Shown here in pieces: positions 10,835-24,400 of a stretch of DNA of 64,000 nucleotides. The position numbers and the translations under genes were made by a program. The DNA comes from Neoarius graeffei. Taxonomy: Eukaryota; Chordata; Actinopteri; Siluriformes; Ariidae. Numbering within the stretch: position 1 is the stretch's first letter; each line of letters begins with the position of its first letter. The notes beneath the pieces were generated by a model. That model ran no database searches. It was given only the letters and a program-made list of their open reading frames with translations, and had not been told where the DNA came from. Where the stretch lies: NCBI RefSeq assembly GCF_027579695.1, contig NC_083571.1, forward strand, positions 73,699,279 to 73,763,278. The letters are read 5' to 3'.

Positions 10835-12238
10835 AGATGGACTCTAGTCGGATTCTGATCAGATCCCAAAACGAACACTGTGGTGTTCAGGTCCTTTCAG
10901 TCTAGAAATTGGAGAGCAAAAATCACTCGAATGAACGAATAATTCATCCAGTTCTTCAAAGGCATTTTAAACTGTGTACTGAAAATAATACCGTTCACAT
11001 TTTACCTCGTAGAAGGAACTAAACCGGAAGTAAAATGTATTCGAATGACGTCACAAATATGATAAATTAAAGTGTACATATTAAAAATGTATCAGAACCC
11101 ACATGATAAAAATAAAATAATTAAGTGAACATATAAGCGTAAAAAGATTGAATTATAAATTGTAAAATAAAATAAAATATAATTTTCTAAAGAAATTTTC
11201 GAATTATGAGTACTGAGCTGAACACTTACACAAAGAAATTTATTTATTAAAAACATACAAGAAATGCATTGAATTAAGTTTTATATTTATGAATAAATAT
11301 AGTCCAGCAAGTGTAGTACTGAGTAATTATGTAATTTTATACACAAAAAGGCAAACAATCGCAAGTAGTCAGCCTGCTGAGGTTGAATCCCAAATACCTG
11401 TTCACTCTTAGTGTAAGTGCACTATATAGGGCATGAACTAATGACTGTTACCGCCTTTGTAGTGCACTGAATGAGTAATGTGAGGGGATTTGGGATTGGA
11501 CCCATGTCCCTTCTTTCTCTCTCTCTCCCTCTCTCTCTCTCCATTTCCTCCTTCCATACCGAGTGTTAGAGAGGAGATAAGTGAGTGTGAAGTGTTTTAA
11601 AGTGATATTAATGCGTAATGTGACTGAATTTGTGCTTTAGGTTTCGGTTTATGGTGTTGTCATGGCGAATGAAGGCTCGTGCGCCTGTCATTTAGAAGCT
11701 TGCTAGTCAGTTTAGCCTCTTGCTCATTTTACTGATTTTTTTAAAGTGATAAGCAGCTCACCTTAATTATTTTTAGTTTAATAATTGTTAAAGAGAATGT
11801 GTATTTATGTTTCGCTGAATCTAACTGAATTATTTCCCAGTGTGATATTTTTGCGAAGTTAACAGACGCTAATTGTTATGCTAATGCTAACAGTTTTAGC
11901 CGAGTTTGTACACGTAGGCGAAACCTGCATAATGACGGCTGATATTTAGCAACTAGCTAACTCAGTATTTTAGTAAGAAAACACACGGTTATAATTTGAG
12001 ATGATGAATGAGGTGTCAGTGTCATTTCCGGCTCCTGTCCGGCCGTGATGTGTTTCAATGTAAAAATATTAGCCGTATAACTTGCTAAACCGTGATCTAT
12101 TGTACACGATACAAGATGTGCTTCTCCCTTCCCCTTTTCTTTATGTTATCTTTTTTTATTACGGTCGTTGACTTATTTCTGAAACGTGTTGTCCAGTTCA
12201 GAGTGAGTGAACTTGTTTATATGTTTGCACTTTCTCAG
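10835..12238. promoter_or_regulatory. Upstream region of osbp; no other gene seen
   Basis: AT-rich intergenic DNA with a CT-rich run at 11512-11542. A TTTCTCAG acceptor-like site ends at 12238, just before GAAGCGG, suggesting that a non-coding first exon lies somewhere upstream (perhaps near 11550-11640) and that the promoter lies before it. No TATA box or clear CpG island is visible. Confidence 0.4.
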
Positions 12239-12409
12239 GAAGCGGTAGGCCTCAGTGAAGCCTCGGCCTGGCGTGATGTCGGAGCCGAAAGCGGCCGCTC
12301 CGGCGCCCGGAGACACCTACAAGGGCTGGCTGTTCAAGTGGACCAACTACATCAAGGGATACCAGCGACGGTGGTTCGTCCTGAGTAACGGCCTGCTGTC
12401 CTATTACAG
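12239..12409 (+). CDS. osbp: osbp exon with start codon
   Basis: The start ATG is at 12276 (MSEPKAAAP). The exon carries the beginning of the PH domain ([20 protein letters not shown]). Donor GTAAAG at 12410. Bases 12239-12275 are 5' UTR after an acceptor-like TTTCTCAG. Confidence 0.92.
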
Positions 12410-15400
12410 GTAAAGACTGCTCTTTAGAAGGTAGGGTTTGGATGTTTGTTGTGTTTACAGCTTCATCACTGTCCATTTCATCACAACACAATATAGAGAA
12501 TTAAAGTGAAACTTAATGCAAAAAAATTAGTCTGTGAAGTGGCACTGAAATCCAAATGAGTCTTTTTACAGATACGATACAGATATGTAAAACAAAAATG
12601 CCAGTATTTTGTGATTTTTAATTGTATAGTTCATGATTTCTGGGGAAGGGGGAAAAATACACACGTAGTACTAGTGCATCTCAAAAAATGAGAATATTGT
12701 GAAAAAGTTCAATATTTTCCATCAGTTATTTAAGAAAGTGAAAGTGTTATATATTATAGACTCATTACACATATAAACTAAAATGTTTCAAGCATTTTTC
12801 TATTTTAATTTTAATCAGTATGGCATACAGTACAAAAACACCAAAAAACCCATCTCAAAATATTAGAATATTTCATTTCAAGTTTGAGTAAAACAGTATG
12901 AACACAGTGTATCTCTCGGTCTAGTTCAGTACACACAACCACAATCATGGGGAAGACTGCTGACTTGACTGTTGTCCAGAAGATGATCACTGATGCCCTC
13001 CACAAGGAGGGTAAGCCACAAAAGGTCATTGCTGAAAAGGGTGGCTGGAAAAGGTGCACAAGCAACAGGGATGGCCGTAGTCTTGAGAGGATTGTCAAGA
13101 AAAGTCGATTCAAGAACTTGGGAGAGCTTCACAAGGAGTGGACTGAGGCTGGTGTCAGTGTATCAAGACCCATCACGAACAGACATCTTCAAGAAAGGGG
13201 ATACAACTTTCGCGTTCCTAATATCAAGCTACTCCTGAGCCAGAGACAATGTCAGAAGTGTCCTATCTGGGCTAAGGAGAGAAAGAAATGGACTGTTGCT
13301 CAGTGGTCCAAAGTCCTCTTTTCAGATGAAAGTACATTTTGCATTTAATTTGGAAATCACGGTTCTAGAGTCTGGAGGAAGAGTGGATAGGCACAGAATC
13401 CAAGGTGTTTGAAGCCCAGTGTGAAGTTTCCACAGTCTGTGATGATTTGGGGTGCCATGTCATCTGGTGGTGTTGGTCCACTGTATTTTATCAAGTCCAA
13501 AGTCAACATAGCCATCTACCAGGATATTTTAGAGCACTTCATGCTTCCATCTGCTGATGAGCTTTTTGGAGATGCTGATTTCCTTTTCCAGCAGGACTTG
13601 GCACCTACCCACAGTGCCAAAACTACTACCAAATGGTTTGCTGACCATGATATTACTGTGTTTGATTGGCCAGCCAACTTGCCTGACCTGAACCCCATAG
13701 AGAATCTATGGGGTATTGTCGAGGAAGATGAGAAACACCCGACCCAAAAATACAGATATGCTGAAGGCCGCTATCAAAGCAACCTGGGCTTCAATAACAC
13801 CTCAGCAGTGCCACAGACTGATCACCTCCATGCCACACCGCATTGATACAGTAATTCATGGTAAAGGAGCCCCAACCAAGTATTGAGTGTATAAATGAAA
13901 ATACTTTTCAGAAGTTGGACATTTCTGTATTGTAAATCCTTTTTTTTTATTGATCTTGGGGAATATTCTAATAATTTGAGATACTGAATTTCTGATTTTC
14001 ATGAGGTATAAGCCATAATCATCAAAATTAAAACAAAAAAGGCTTTAAATATTTCACTTTACATGTAATGAATATAGAATATATGAAAGTTTACCTTTTT
14101 GAATTAAATTATGAAAAAAGGAACTTTTTCATGGTATTCTAATTTTTTGAGATGCACTAATATGTATGTATGTATTACGGGTCCCAAGAGTGGTACCACG
14201 GTAATAAAGATAAGTGTACCTGTAAACAGGTGCAGAAAAACAAGGAGAGATGACACAGGTTGTTTACAGTTGTTCCCCGAAAGTGCATCTCTTTATTTAC
14301 TATCATTCATAGCAAAATATCTTTCTTTCTTTTGTGTCGTAGGTCAGTATCATCATGTTCAATACAATTACATTCATGTAATACAATTACATATACATAT
14401 TCCAAACATTCCTACATTTACCCTGTCACCTTACACAAGTGATAAAAGGCCACTATGGCTGAATAGTGCAATAGCATGGAAGCTCCATTGTATTTAAAAG
14501 CAGGTTACCCGTAGCCACCTAGTAAACCACTTAAATAAACATTCATACTGAATGAGATTCTACAAAGTAGCAAATAGCACCGATAAAGATCTGGTTCATT
14601 ACTGTAAAACACTCAAGTTACTTATAAAACAATAATATTAAAGTGTCAGTGTCATTACTATACTCAATCAATATAATCTAGATGAAAACCATTCATTTCA
14701 GGGTCATAGCTTAGTTAATACTGTACACTCATTACCAAAAGATAACTGTTACATCAAAACTGTATTCCTTAACCTAGCGTCTTAATACTCTACAAAATAC
14801 CCTTCATGAAGTTAAGGTATTTATTTATTTATTAACTTGTATTCCTTGTCACAATAATCATGTCTTACGACCAGTGTGTATTTACGGATTTACTCTTGAA
14901 ACTTCGTTTAGCACCAGTGTTGCGTCAGTGTATATTAATTTATTTATACTTGTTAAACTTCTTAAAATATCCCTTTCATCAAACCAGTGGGTGAGCATAT
15001 CTATACTTGTTAAACTTGGTGAAATAATAACGGTAAAACCAGTGTCGGGGGGCTCAAAATATTACGTTAGCAGTTAGCTACAGTATCAATACAATCCCAT
15101 AGGATTCGGTAAGCTAAAAAGACGGCTGCTAGCAGGCTGAGGTATCTCAGTTTGCCGCCACGGAGGGCTCGCGGAACGACTGCTGAACGTTAACGGCAGC
15201 TAGCCGCTTCATACGATGGCAACTTTCTAATATAACTGTTATGCTAAAAGTTCAAAATAACACAAAAACAAGTGTTCAAACAAGCATCAGTTATGAGTAG
15301 TTTACGCTACAACAAGGACGGGGTTTTACCCAGTACTAACCTGTAAACAGGTGCAGAAAAACAAGGAGAGATGACACAGGTTGTTTACAGTTGTTCCCCG

Positions 15401-18400
15401 AAAGTGCATCTGAGGGACGAGCGAGGGTCCGCCCCCCTAAGCACTCCCCCCCCGTGTCACACACTTGTGTTCCTACTGGGCACTAGGCCATTCTAAAGTG
15501 ATAATAGTAATAAAAAAAATATTTATAAAATACTAACAAAAGTAGTAATGAAACTACACACTTGTGGGCATCTATTTTGGGTGCGCCACATATGTATGTA
15601 TGTCTGTCTCATTCTGTACTAGTCTTCTGTTCACCCAGTTAAATGCTCTCTCTAGAATGTATGCTCTGCCAACAGTATTGCTTGAAAGTAGCAGCTTATT
15701 AGCAGTAAACATGATTGGATGGTGTGTTTTGGCTGTGTGGGGTTCCCTGACCCGACCCCCTTTCTCCAACTGAGAATGTGTTTTGAGCTAATTCATGTGA
15801 AAGAGGGTGGGATTTGAGTTGTGGTCATGTGACTTTTTTCAGAGGGGTGTTTAACAATCTTTCTGAACCTCAGACTGATGGAGAATTCTGTATTTATACA
15901 CTTTCTCCATCAGTAATCTCCTCTTATTTACCGCTTAAATGCACGCCATAATGTCAAAAACACCCAGCGTCTCGTTGTCTAGGACATCATCCTGGTTACA
16001 GTTAGTTGTTTATGCCTCAGAGAAATGAGTGGTGGCAGCAGTGCAGATGGGACTTTGTGTGTCTGGGTCATGTGACTGTTGTAAGGTGGTCTTTTCCTGT
16101 AAACAGTGTGAACTAGTTCATCCACTCTGCTCTGTGGAGAGAAATCAGGACGTGTGTGAGGAAGAGATGTAAAGATCTGGCCTCCTGACTGCTGGTGGTG
16201 AATGTTAATCATGTCTCTGAAGGTCACTGAGTCACATTAGGAGTCACATGAAGATTGAAGCTGTGTGTGTGTGAAATGACCAAACATAAGTTTGTGACTC
16301 AGATCTGTGGAGCCATGTAAAACAATTAATGTTCCTTTGTTTATGATCTCTGCTTCAGTCCTAGACCTACAAACCAACTATAGCCTGAAATTGTGTTCAG
16401 TTTTCCATAGCATCCTCTGATGCACAGATTAGGACACATCAGTGTTGTTTCCTGGAGTCATTGGGTGTTTCAGGTCTTACGACAGACACCCTCTTCCAGG
16501 CAACTTGACCAAGGCTGATCAGACCTCAGCCTGTATCCTAGTAGCATTCTTCTGCCCCCACTGCTCCCCCCCCCCTTCAACCAGACCCATCTGGATGGTC
16601 TCTCTCCCGCCTCCATGTTGTTACCAATGGCTCCTCTTCTGCTGGCACCAGTTATGCCCAGGGCTCTGTAAGCCTTGTGCAGGGAGTCACCAGCAAATCC
16701 CCTACAGCCCACCTCCACTGGCATACATCTAGTCTGCCAGCCGTTCCTCCGACAATCCTCCACCAGCCCCTGGTATCTTCCATCTTCCTTTCTTGAGCCT
16801 CCTCCATCCTCTCTTCCCAGGGTACCGTCAACTCCAGCAGTATCAGCTGCTTTGTGGCCTCTGAGACTAAAATGATGTCAAGTCTTAATGTGGACTGGGT
16901 GATGTGTGGTGGAATTTTCAGCTTCATCTCCAAATTAAAAGTCATCCTCCAGTCTGGGGCTGTGGAGCGCAAACTTACAGAGCAGTCTTTTGGTGTTGTC
17001 TTCAGCACCTGTTCCTTAACAAAGTGAATGAATGATCTTGGCTGCAGCATGGGTGTATCTGCTGTCCTTGATCCCCTTGCTGATTGCCTCCGTGATGGAT
17101 TTGAGGACCTGGTCATGTCTCCAGCGATACTGGCCATCACTCAGTGCTTGGAGCAGCTGCTTAGGATATGCTCAAAGGTTCCTGTCTTAGAACACAGGGA
17201 GCATGCAGGTGTTTCTGCTTTGCTCCATGTGAACAGGTTGGATGGGCTTGGAAGGATGTCGTAGATGCCCTGTGTCTCTGGGCATTTTACTTCCAGATAT
17301 CCTTCCAGGTGACACTCTGCTCCATTGCTTGTTCCCACTTCATCCAGGCACCTTGCTTCCACATTGCCACTGCTCTGCTGGTTCACTCTTCCTCCACTGA
17401 AGCTTGCACCTCCTTTCACCTCTCCTTCCCAGTAGCAGAGCTATATGAGGACTTCGGTAGGCTCCTGAGTCCAGCTCTGCCCTGCACCACACTCCTAAAG
17501 ATGGTCTTGTGCTTCAGCTGAATTTCTGCCTGCTGGTCATCCCCATCCTCACCACAATTCTTGCACTGGACACTTTGGTGTCTCTGGATTCCGTGTACTG
17601 CAGGTGTTCCCATGCACATGCCGCAATGAATTCCTCCTTGACCGAGCTGAACAGGAGCCTGAGCTTGTTGTTCCCATATAGTGCGATGCTGCGTGGCAGA
17701 CTCAGCCAGCTGTGTAGATGGCTGCTTACCTCGTGCTCCAAGCATTCCACAATGGTCATGCAGACTTCAGAGATGAGCAGAGGCCAGAGGATTCTTGGGA
17801 GGATTTCATGTTGGTAAACCTAGGTCTTGAATCTTCCAGGGAGTCCAGACTTGTCCACTGATCTTAACCAGCCCTCCAGGTCAGCACTTGTTGCTTTGAT
17901 GGAGTCTGTGTCCTTCAGGCTGCAGTTGAAGACCTTCCCGAGACTCTTCACTGATTTTTCTGTGACTGCTGGAATCTGTACTTCTCCCATCCTGAAGCGG
18001 AACTTGTCTATGATCTTCCCTCTTTTCAGAACCAAGGATCTGGACTTTGCAGGTTTGAAACTCATGCACGCCCATGACACGAGTTTCTCTAACCCCTGGA
18101 GGAACCACCTGGCACGGTTGTTGTCACTGTGAGATCATCAGAGATGCCAACCACTACGAAATTTTCGTATTTTATACGATTTTCTGCCACTTTTGCACCA
18201 CTATGACCAGTTAATTCGAAACTACGAATTTCGCAGTGATCGGGAAAAAAAATCAGTTCGTTCCGCATTTTTGTTTGGTATGTTGAACTCCGCCATGATC
18301 GAAGAAAATTCAGTCTGTTCCGCATTTTCAGAAGGATGAAATCCGCGGGAATCATTCAAAGCTTTCGTGATACGTCGTCGCTGATTGGTTGATATTCGCT

Positions 18401-21400
18401 TCCGGGTTTGAACTCGATCAATCAAAATTCGTGATAGTGCCGTCCGACAATATATCTGTGAATAAAACACATTTCATAAGGATTGACTTGTCTAAGATTC
18501 ATTTTTTTTATTTTGCAAAGTAACAAATGTACTCTTTCACTGTGCATTCTATACTCATGAAAACATTACAATATATCGTATTGTGTGCATATATGCATAC
18601 AGTTTGCAACCGAAAACATGTTCTTCGGCCCCGGACTACAGATCTGTTTATTGAAAGGTTGGCATCTCTGGATCGTCCATGAAGGCTCTTATGGGAGGCT
18701 GACTTGCTGAGAGGGCCCTGGCATTCCCTATCTGTTGCTTTAACCAGCATATTCATTGCCAATGCGAACAGTGTCACTGACATGGTGCACCCAGTGATTA
18801 TCCTGACTTCCAGCTGGTGCCAGTCTGATGTTACCTGGTCAAAGGAGACTCTCAAGCTGAACCTACTGTGTAATAGTCCAGGATGAGTTCTTTCATCTTC
18901 TGGGGTATGTGATGATGAATGATTCGTTTGGAAAAATTAAATTAACATCGCATGTCTGGAACCTAAAACATACCAATGTTTACAAAAAACTTTTTCCTGA
19001 TGCGTTATTTAGTGTTCAGGTTTAATATCCAGAATATTATTCTATTCATGTAAATCAGGAGCCTACTACTTAAACATTTGGATTACATGTATGTAAATAA
19101 ATCTGTGAGGGGGTTCCTGGTATTGTTGTGATATTGGAATATGAGTTCTGGTCTGGGGGATATACCTGGGGTGAAAGTAAGCCGGTCCTGGCCGGTCCGG
19201 CGTACCACTAAAAGATTTGGCCATACTGGAAAGAAAAATATACTGTTTCTGAAAAAAAATGCACTTTCAGCATAATAACACCTGCTAACGTTAATTTACC
19301 AAAAGCAACACGTTTTCCTCAATATACATTGCATATAACTCGTTCTGACCTGTCTCTGAATTATGTCTGAAGTGAATTCCTTCCATGTTTCACTTGACAG
19401 ACAATGTGCGAGAGAGTGCGCGGAGCCACTGCTTAACCATCTTGCGCCAACGTGCGCAGCTGGTATCCAAAGTGTTTTAGTAGACAGAATGTCCAAAATG
19501 AAAAGTTAGTTTTCAACTGTTCAGCTAAAAAAATGTTATTAAAACAATTTTGTTGAAATGTGTTTGCAATTTATTTATAATCAAAAACTGATACAGGAGG
19601 ATGAAAGAGTGATAGTGTGATTAAAAAAAAGTACTATACTAGTACTACTGAGTGATAAGAAGTCCTAGTGAATGTTTGATAAGTAGACAATAAATAATTA
19701 GGTGTATTTTTCGGTGCTCGCTGCGCACGTGCACTATGACTCAAAATAATAGTAACGGCAAGAAATAAAAGTTACTTTCACCCCTGGATATACCAGAAAT
19801 ATGTCATGGGGTGGCACGGTGATATAGTGGTTAGCACTGTTGCCTCACAGCAAGAAGGTTCTGGGGTCGAGCCCAGTGGCCAACGGGGGCCTTTCTGTGT
19901 GGAGTTTGCATGTTCTCCCCGTGTCTGCATGGCTTTCCCCCACAGTCCAAAGACATGTGGTTAGGTTAACATGGGATAGCCATGGCTTGAGGTTCGGCTG
20001 AAGTGCCCTTGAGCAAGGTTCCTCACCCCCAACTGCACCTCAGGTGCTGCCCACTGCCGTCTGTCTGTCTTTCTGTCTGTCTGTCTATCTATCTAATAAA
20101 TGTGTGTGCGTACTCATTTGCTCGTGTGTTTTTACTGCTTCAGATGGCTTAAATGCAGAAGAGGAATTTCACTGTGTGCTTAAAGGTCATAGGCAACTGT
20201 TTTAATTTTATGCACATTTGAAACTTTATATGTTAAACCCTTTGTAATTTTCTTCTGGTCCCAAGAAGTATTGTTAATAAGTAATAATTAAAATAAGTTA
20301 GTGCAGATCGTGGCGAATTTCTGTTCGGCTATTTTCGTGACCACTCGGTGTGTGACATCATTTAAGACAAACAAACTGCTTGAGTTGAGTCCACTTCCGT
20401 GTATTTTCATTGCCGTTCGGCTTGATTGCAGACGTGCGTTTGGGAATTAAAAAAACAAAACAAAACATGCCTTATTGTTGTGCCATGAACTGTAACAACG
20501 GGACCGGTTCAGGAAGAAGTTTTTACCTTTTTCCGAGAGAGGAGAAGAGGTGGAGCGAGTGGGTTGGCTTTTTCCGAAAGAGGAGACAAGGCGGAGCGAG
20601 CGGGTTGGCCTTTTCCGAAACTGGAGACGAGGCGGAGAGAGTAGATTGTGCGCGTGAAGCCAGAGGGGTGTGGTTTTTTTTTTTTTTCCCCTGGAAGAGG
20701 AGAAGAGGCGGAGAGGGTGGATTGTGTGCGTGAAACAAAATCAAGCAGTCAAAGAAGAAACGGACCAGCAATGCTCAAGCAAAAAGGAGAAGATTGGAGG
20801 TAAACATTTTTACTTTTGCTTGCAATTGACAAGTCAAGAATCCTGAGGGATCCTGTACAATTATTGTGGAAATGAGACAAAGGGATATTTCCTCGTTTAG
20901 AGTAGGCTATAAATAGTATTATGCCACGGATGGCAGGCTAATGTGTCCTACCAGCGCACTGTCAAGTAATCGTTACCTATATCCACTAGGGAGGGCGGTT
21001 TAATTATTCTTCAAAAGGGCTCTTATTTAGTATTATGATGAAAGTAGGAATTTATCATAACTACCAGGATAAATCGTTTGGGCGCGAGTCTTGTTGAGGT
21101 CCAGGGTCACCGCGATCAGAGTCGGCCGAGTCGCTGTCCGAGGCCGCACGGTCAAACCAGTGAGCCACATTCACCGATTGCTTTGCGATGGCCATAGGTT
21201 CATACATGTATGGTTTCACCTCTCGATATTCAATTTGGAGAGTTCCTACTTCAAAATCGCTATCGCTTTCAGGCATTTTACACAACCTCTCATGACCAAA
21301 GTCTGTACACGTGTGCTCGCAAGTAAACACAGAGCTGCTCCCAGTCTGTTTGCCTTGAATGACATCACAACGACGGTCCCCTGGCAGTGAAAGTGCGCAT

Positions 21401-24400
21401 AAGTGAGATGTAAACAGACCTTTGGAAATTGGGCAAAACAGTATATTTTAACCGTTTTATTCAATTTTAGGGTGCAAATTAGACACTAAGCAGATTGAAT
21501 TCGCTTTTTGGGTCGTTCTTCTAGACAATAAAGTTGATATTCCACATTTCACCTCTGACTGTTGTCTATGACCTTTTAAAGGACAACTGAAAGCAATTTT
21601 TTTTTTAAATCAAAATTCTGTTTCTCATTTTATTAAATATAGAAATGCATTTTTGATAGCTATTTTGTCACTGCTATAGCAAGTTGAGTGTTTGAAATAT
21701 GGACTGATATTACATAGCATATGTCAAAGCAATGGCCGTAAACGAGATTCGTTGAGACCTGTGCAAGACATCGTAGGACGGAAGTAAAACGTACAGTGGA
21801 AATCGGAATGACCAACATCTGCTAATATCTGGGTCCGAAATCGCTCACTCATTCAATACTTCCTATATAAGGAATTACTATATAGAGGACTATATAGTGA
21901 GCTCATTGGTAAAATGAGGGGGGGGGAAACCCTTTCAGAGACTAGTCCGTCATGCTGGTATTTACGTCATTACTGTCGCACAATTAAAACGTGCCAGATC
22001 AGTCTGCTGGTGGGTTTTCAAAATAATATATACATGCATGTGTTTTTGTGATAAATCCATATTATGCTGAGCATATTTCCCACATTTAGTAAATACAAAG
22101 TACCTGCATCTTTCAGTGTTTTTTTTTAAATCAAGGCTGAATACTTTTCTTTTTTGCCGCTGCCTTTTATCAAATCAAATTTGAGACTTTTGATTTCTTT
22201 CAGTGCAACTGCAAAAAAAGATGCACGTGCCCTCTTGCGAATGCTGATGTAATCAAGCCGGAAGTTTTGTTTTTGACCGCAATCAGGAAAGTTTGAAAAA
22301 AGTAAGCAGTAATCGTCATTTAAACTCATTTCTGTGCAATATTTCGTTTAGAAAACAGTTTTCAAAATGGCGGCGCTGACACTTCACATTTCGAAGTCTC
22401 GCACAAGTCTCGTGAAGATCGCGCGGATAAGTAACGCCTGCCGTGGACCAAACGAACTGAATTCAACATAGCTAAAAAAACGAATAGGCCGATAAGTATA
22501 ATATTTAATTGCAATTAGTTGCCAATGCGAGTCACGATACAAGGTTACTAAAACCGAAAATGTAATTGAATAACTCGTTAATTAAGAAATAAAGCAAGTT
22601 TAAAAATGACTTCAGTTCCCCTTTAAGTCTGTGCTTGAGTGTACATGTGACAAATAAAAGCTTGGCTTGGCTCAAAGGCATTTCTACTAAACACAGTAGG
22701 TTTGCAGTTAAAATAAAACTACATTTAAAAAAAATTTACACTGAGTTTTAACACACACTGTTTCCATTCAGTTATTAAAATGTCAGTTTAATAAAAGGAT
22801 AAAATGCTTTTGTATTTTGAGATATATACAATATGTCTCATATTACCCAGCAACATTCACACGGTTGATACACTTGTGTAAGAAAAGTGTGCATCTCTCT
22901 CTCTCTCCCTTCCAGGACCCAGGCGGAGATGGGCCATACATGTCGCGGCACTATAAATCTGGCCACAGCCAACATCGCTGTGGAGGACTCTTGCAACTTC
23001 GTGATCTCAAATGGCGGTGCACAGACGTATCACCTGAAGGCGAGCTCTGAGGTGGAGCGGCAGCGCTGGATCACGGCCCTGGAGCTCGCCAAGGCCAAAG
23101 CAGTGCGCATGCATGCCGAGTCAGGTGAGTCACTCTGAAGCAGACACAGAAACTTTTTCTTTCTGTATGCTTAATTGAATCTGATCAACTGAATGAAAGA
23201 ACAGATTAAATAAGCACACTTCCTTTCTGTTGCAAGGATGGACGGCGGTGGAGCAGACAGAGAGCCGGAAAATTTCTTCCTCCAAAAATATATATTTTAT
23301 TTTTTCTATTTTCAAAACTTTTCTTAAAATAGTGCAAAAATTTACAGTGTGCCAACCAAAGGCTCAAATTGCCAAAAAGAAAACTATACAAACAAAATAA
23401 GAAAATACAAAAATAAAGAGGCTTCAAGTTTGCCAGACTAAATCAAAAAGACCCTGAACAAAACTATTAGTCAGCCAAACCACAGTACCTTCAAACAAGA
23501 TGTTCCAACCACAACTGAGGCTCTGGAGCTACTGCAGAGCTTACATACCCGCAGCCCCTCCCACAGCTGAGCCCAAATTGCAAAATTAATCAATCAACTA
23601 AATAATGACATCCTAAATACAAAATAATTTAAAGAAACAAACACAAAATATACAAACATCCAAAATAATTTTCATTAATCAAAACCCCTTCAGTGCATAG
23701 TAAAATGCATGTTTCCCCAACACCAGTAAAACACCCCTGTTGAAATAGTCCGTTCCACCAAACACCCGCGAAACCCCTCCATAACAAGCCAATGGTACAG
23801 TCCCTCGGTTTCTCACAACAAACAGGAAGTATGTGGAGTTCGCATGATGAGTTACTGAAAACTGTTTCGTGTTCTAAAACTGCTAGAACTAAAGTAAACT
23901 TGATGTTAGAAATAACCGGTTTGTACGTGTGTTTCCTAGACCATAGACAATGCTTAACAGATGGGAGATGAAAATGCTTAGAAATGTGTGATGCGTTTTG
24001 AGTGGAGCCAAACAAATGTTACTAGAATGCCGGTAGGTCTTTCCCTGCACTCGTAACAAATGCTGCTCTCGTTAGAAACTATGGCAAACGGTGGAGTATG
24101 AAATGCTTGAAAACCAGTAATACCCATACAGAAAACAGTAATGGAAATGAAGTGCAACTCACAGCGACAGGTCAGCAAAGATGTTTGAATGTTGCCGGCA
24201 GATTGCTGCCTGTGCGCTGGCGTGAGAGGTGTGTGTGTGTGCGCAAGCATCACGGCTCACTCCGTGACACTTTCCTCTGTCTTTACTCAGATGACTCTGG
24301 GGATGAGTGTGCATCCTCTCCACCGATAGCAGGTCAGGGCATTGGGGCTCGTAACTCAGAGGTCCAGTCCACGTTGAGAACTCTGGGAAGTAAAGTGGAG

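Larger units (their letters stand above)
20184..21575. mobile_element. Kolobok-like DNA transposon 1 (TTAA target)
   Basis: Inverted ends AGGTCATAGGCAACTG and AGGTCATAGACAACAG, with TTAA at both outer sides. It carries two gene fronts facing each other: a THAP start on plus and an acidic protein on minus. It lacks a full transposase, so it is a deletion derivative. Confidence 0.75.
19807..22672 (+). mobile_element. tRNA-derived SINE, split by two DNA transposons
   Basis: The head GGTGGCACGGTGATATAGTGG with a B-box-like GGGGTCGAGCCC and body continue to 20183. The tail (GTGCTTGAGTGTACATGTGACAAATAAA) resumes at 22627. The 2.4 kb between them consists of two adjacent TTAA-flanked elements. A TCTG/TCTA repeat lies at 20060-20095. 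Confidence 0.8.

Noticed and set aside
16652-17745. Several mid-sized minus-strand frames that could look like separate genes
   Set aside because: They are broken pieces of one LINE (RT and C-terminal domain).
20523-20771. 82-residue minus-strand frame
   Set aside because: Shadow of the GAGGAGAAGAGGCGGAG repeats next to the THAP start.
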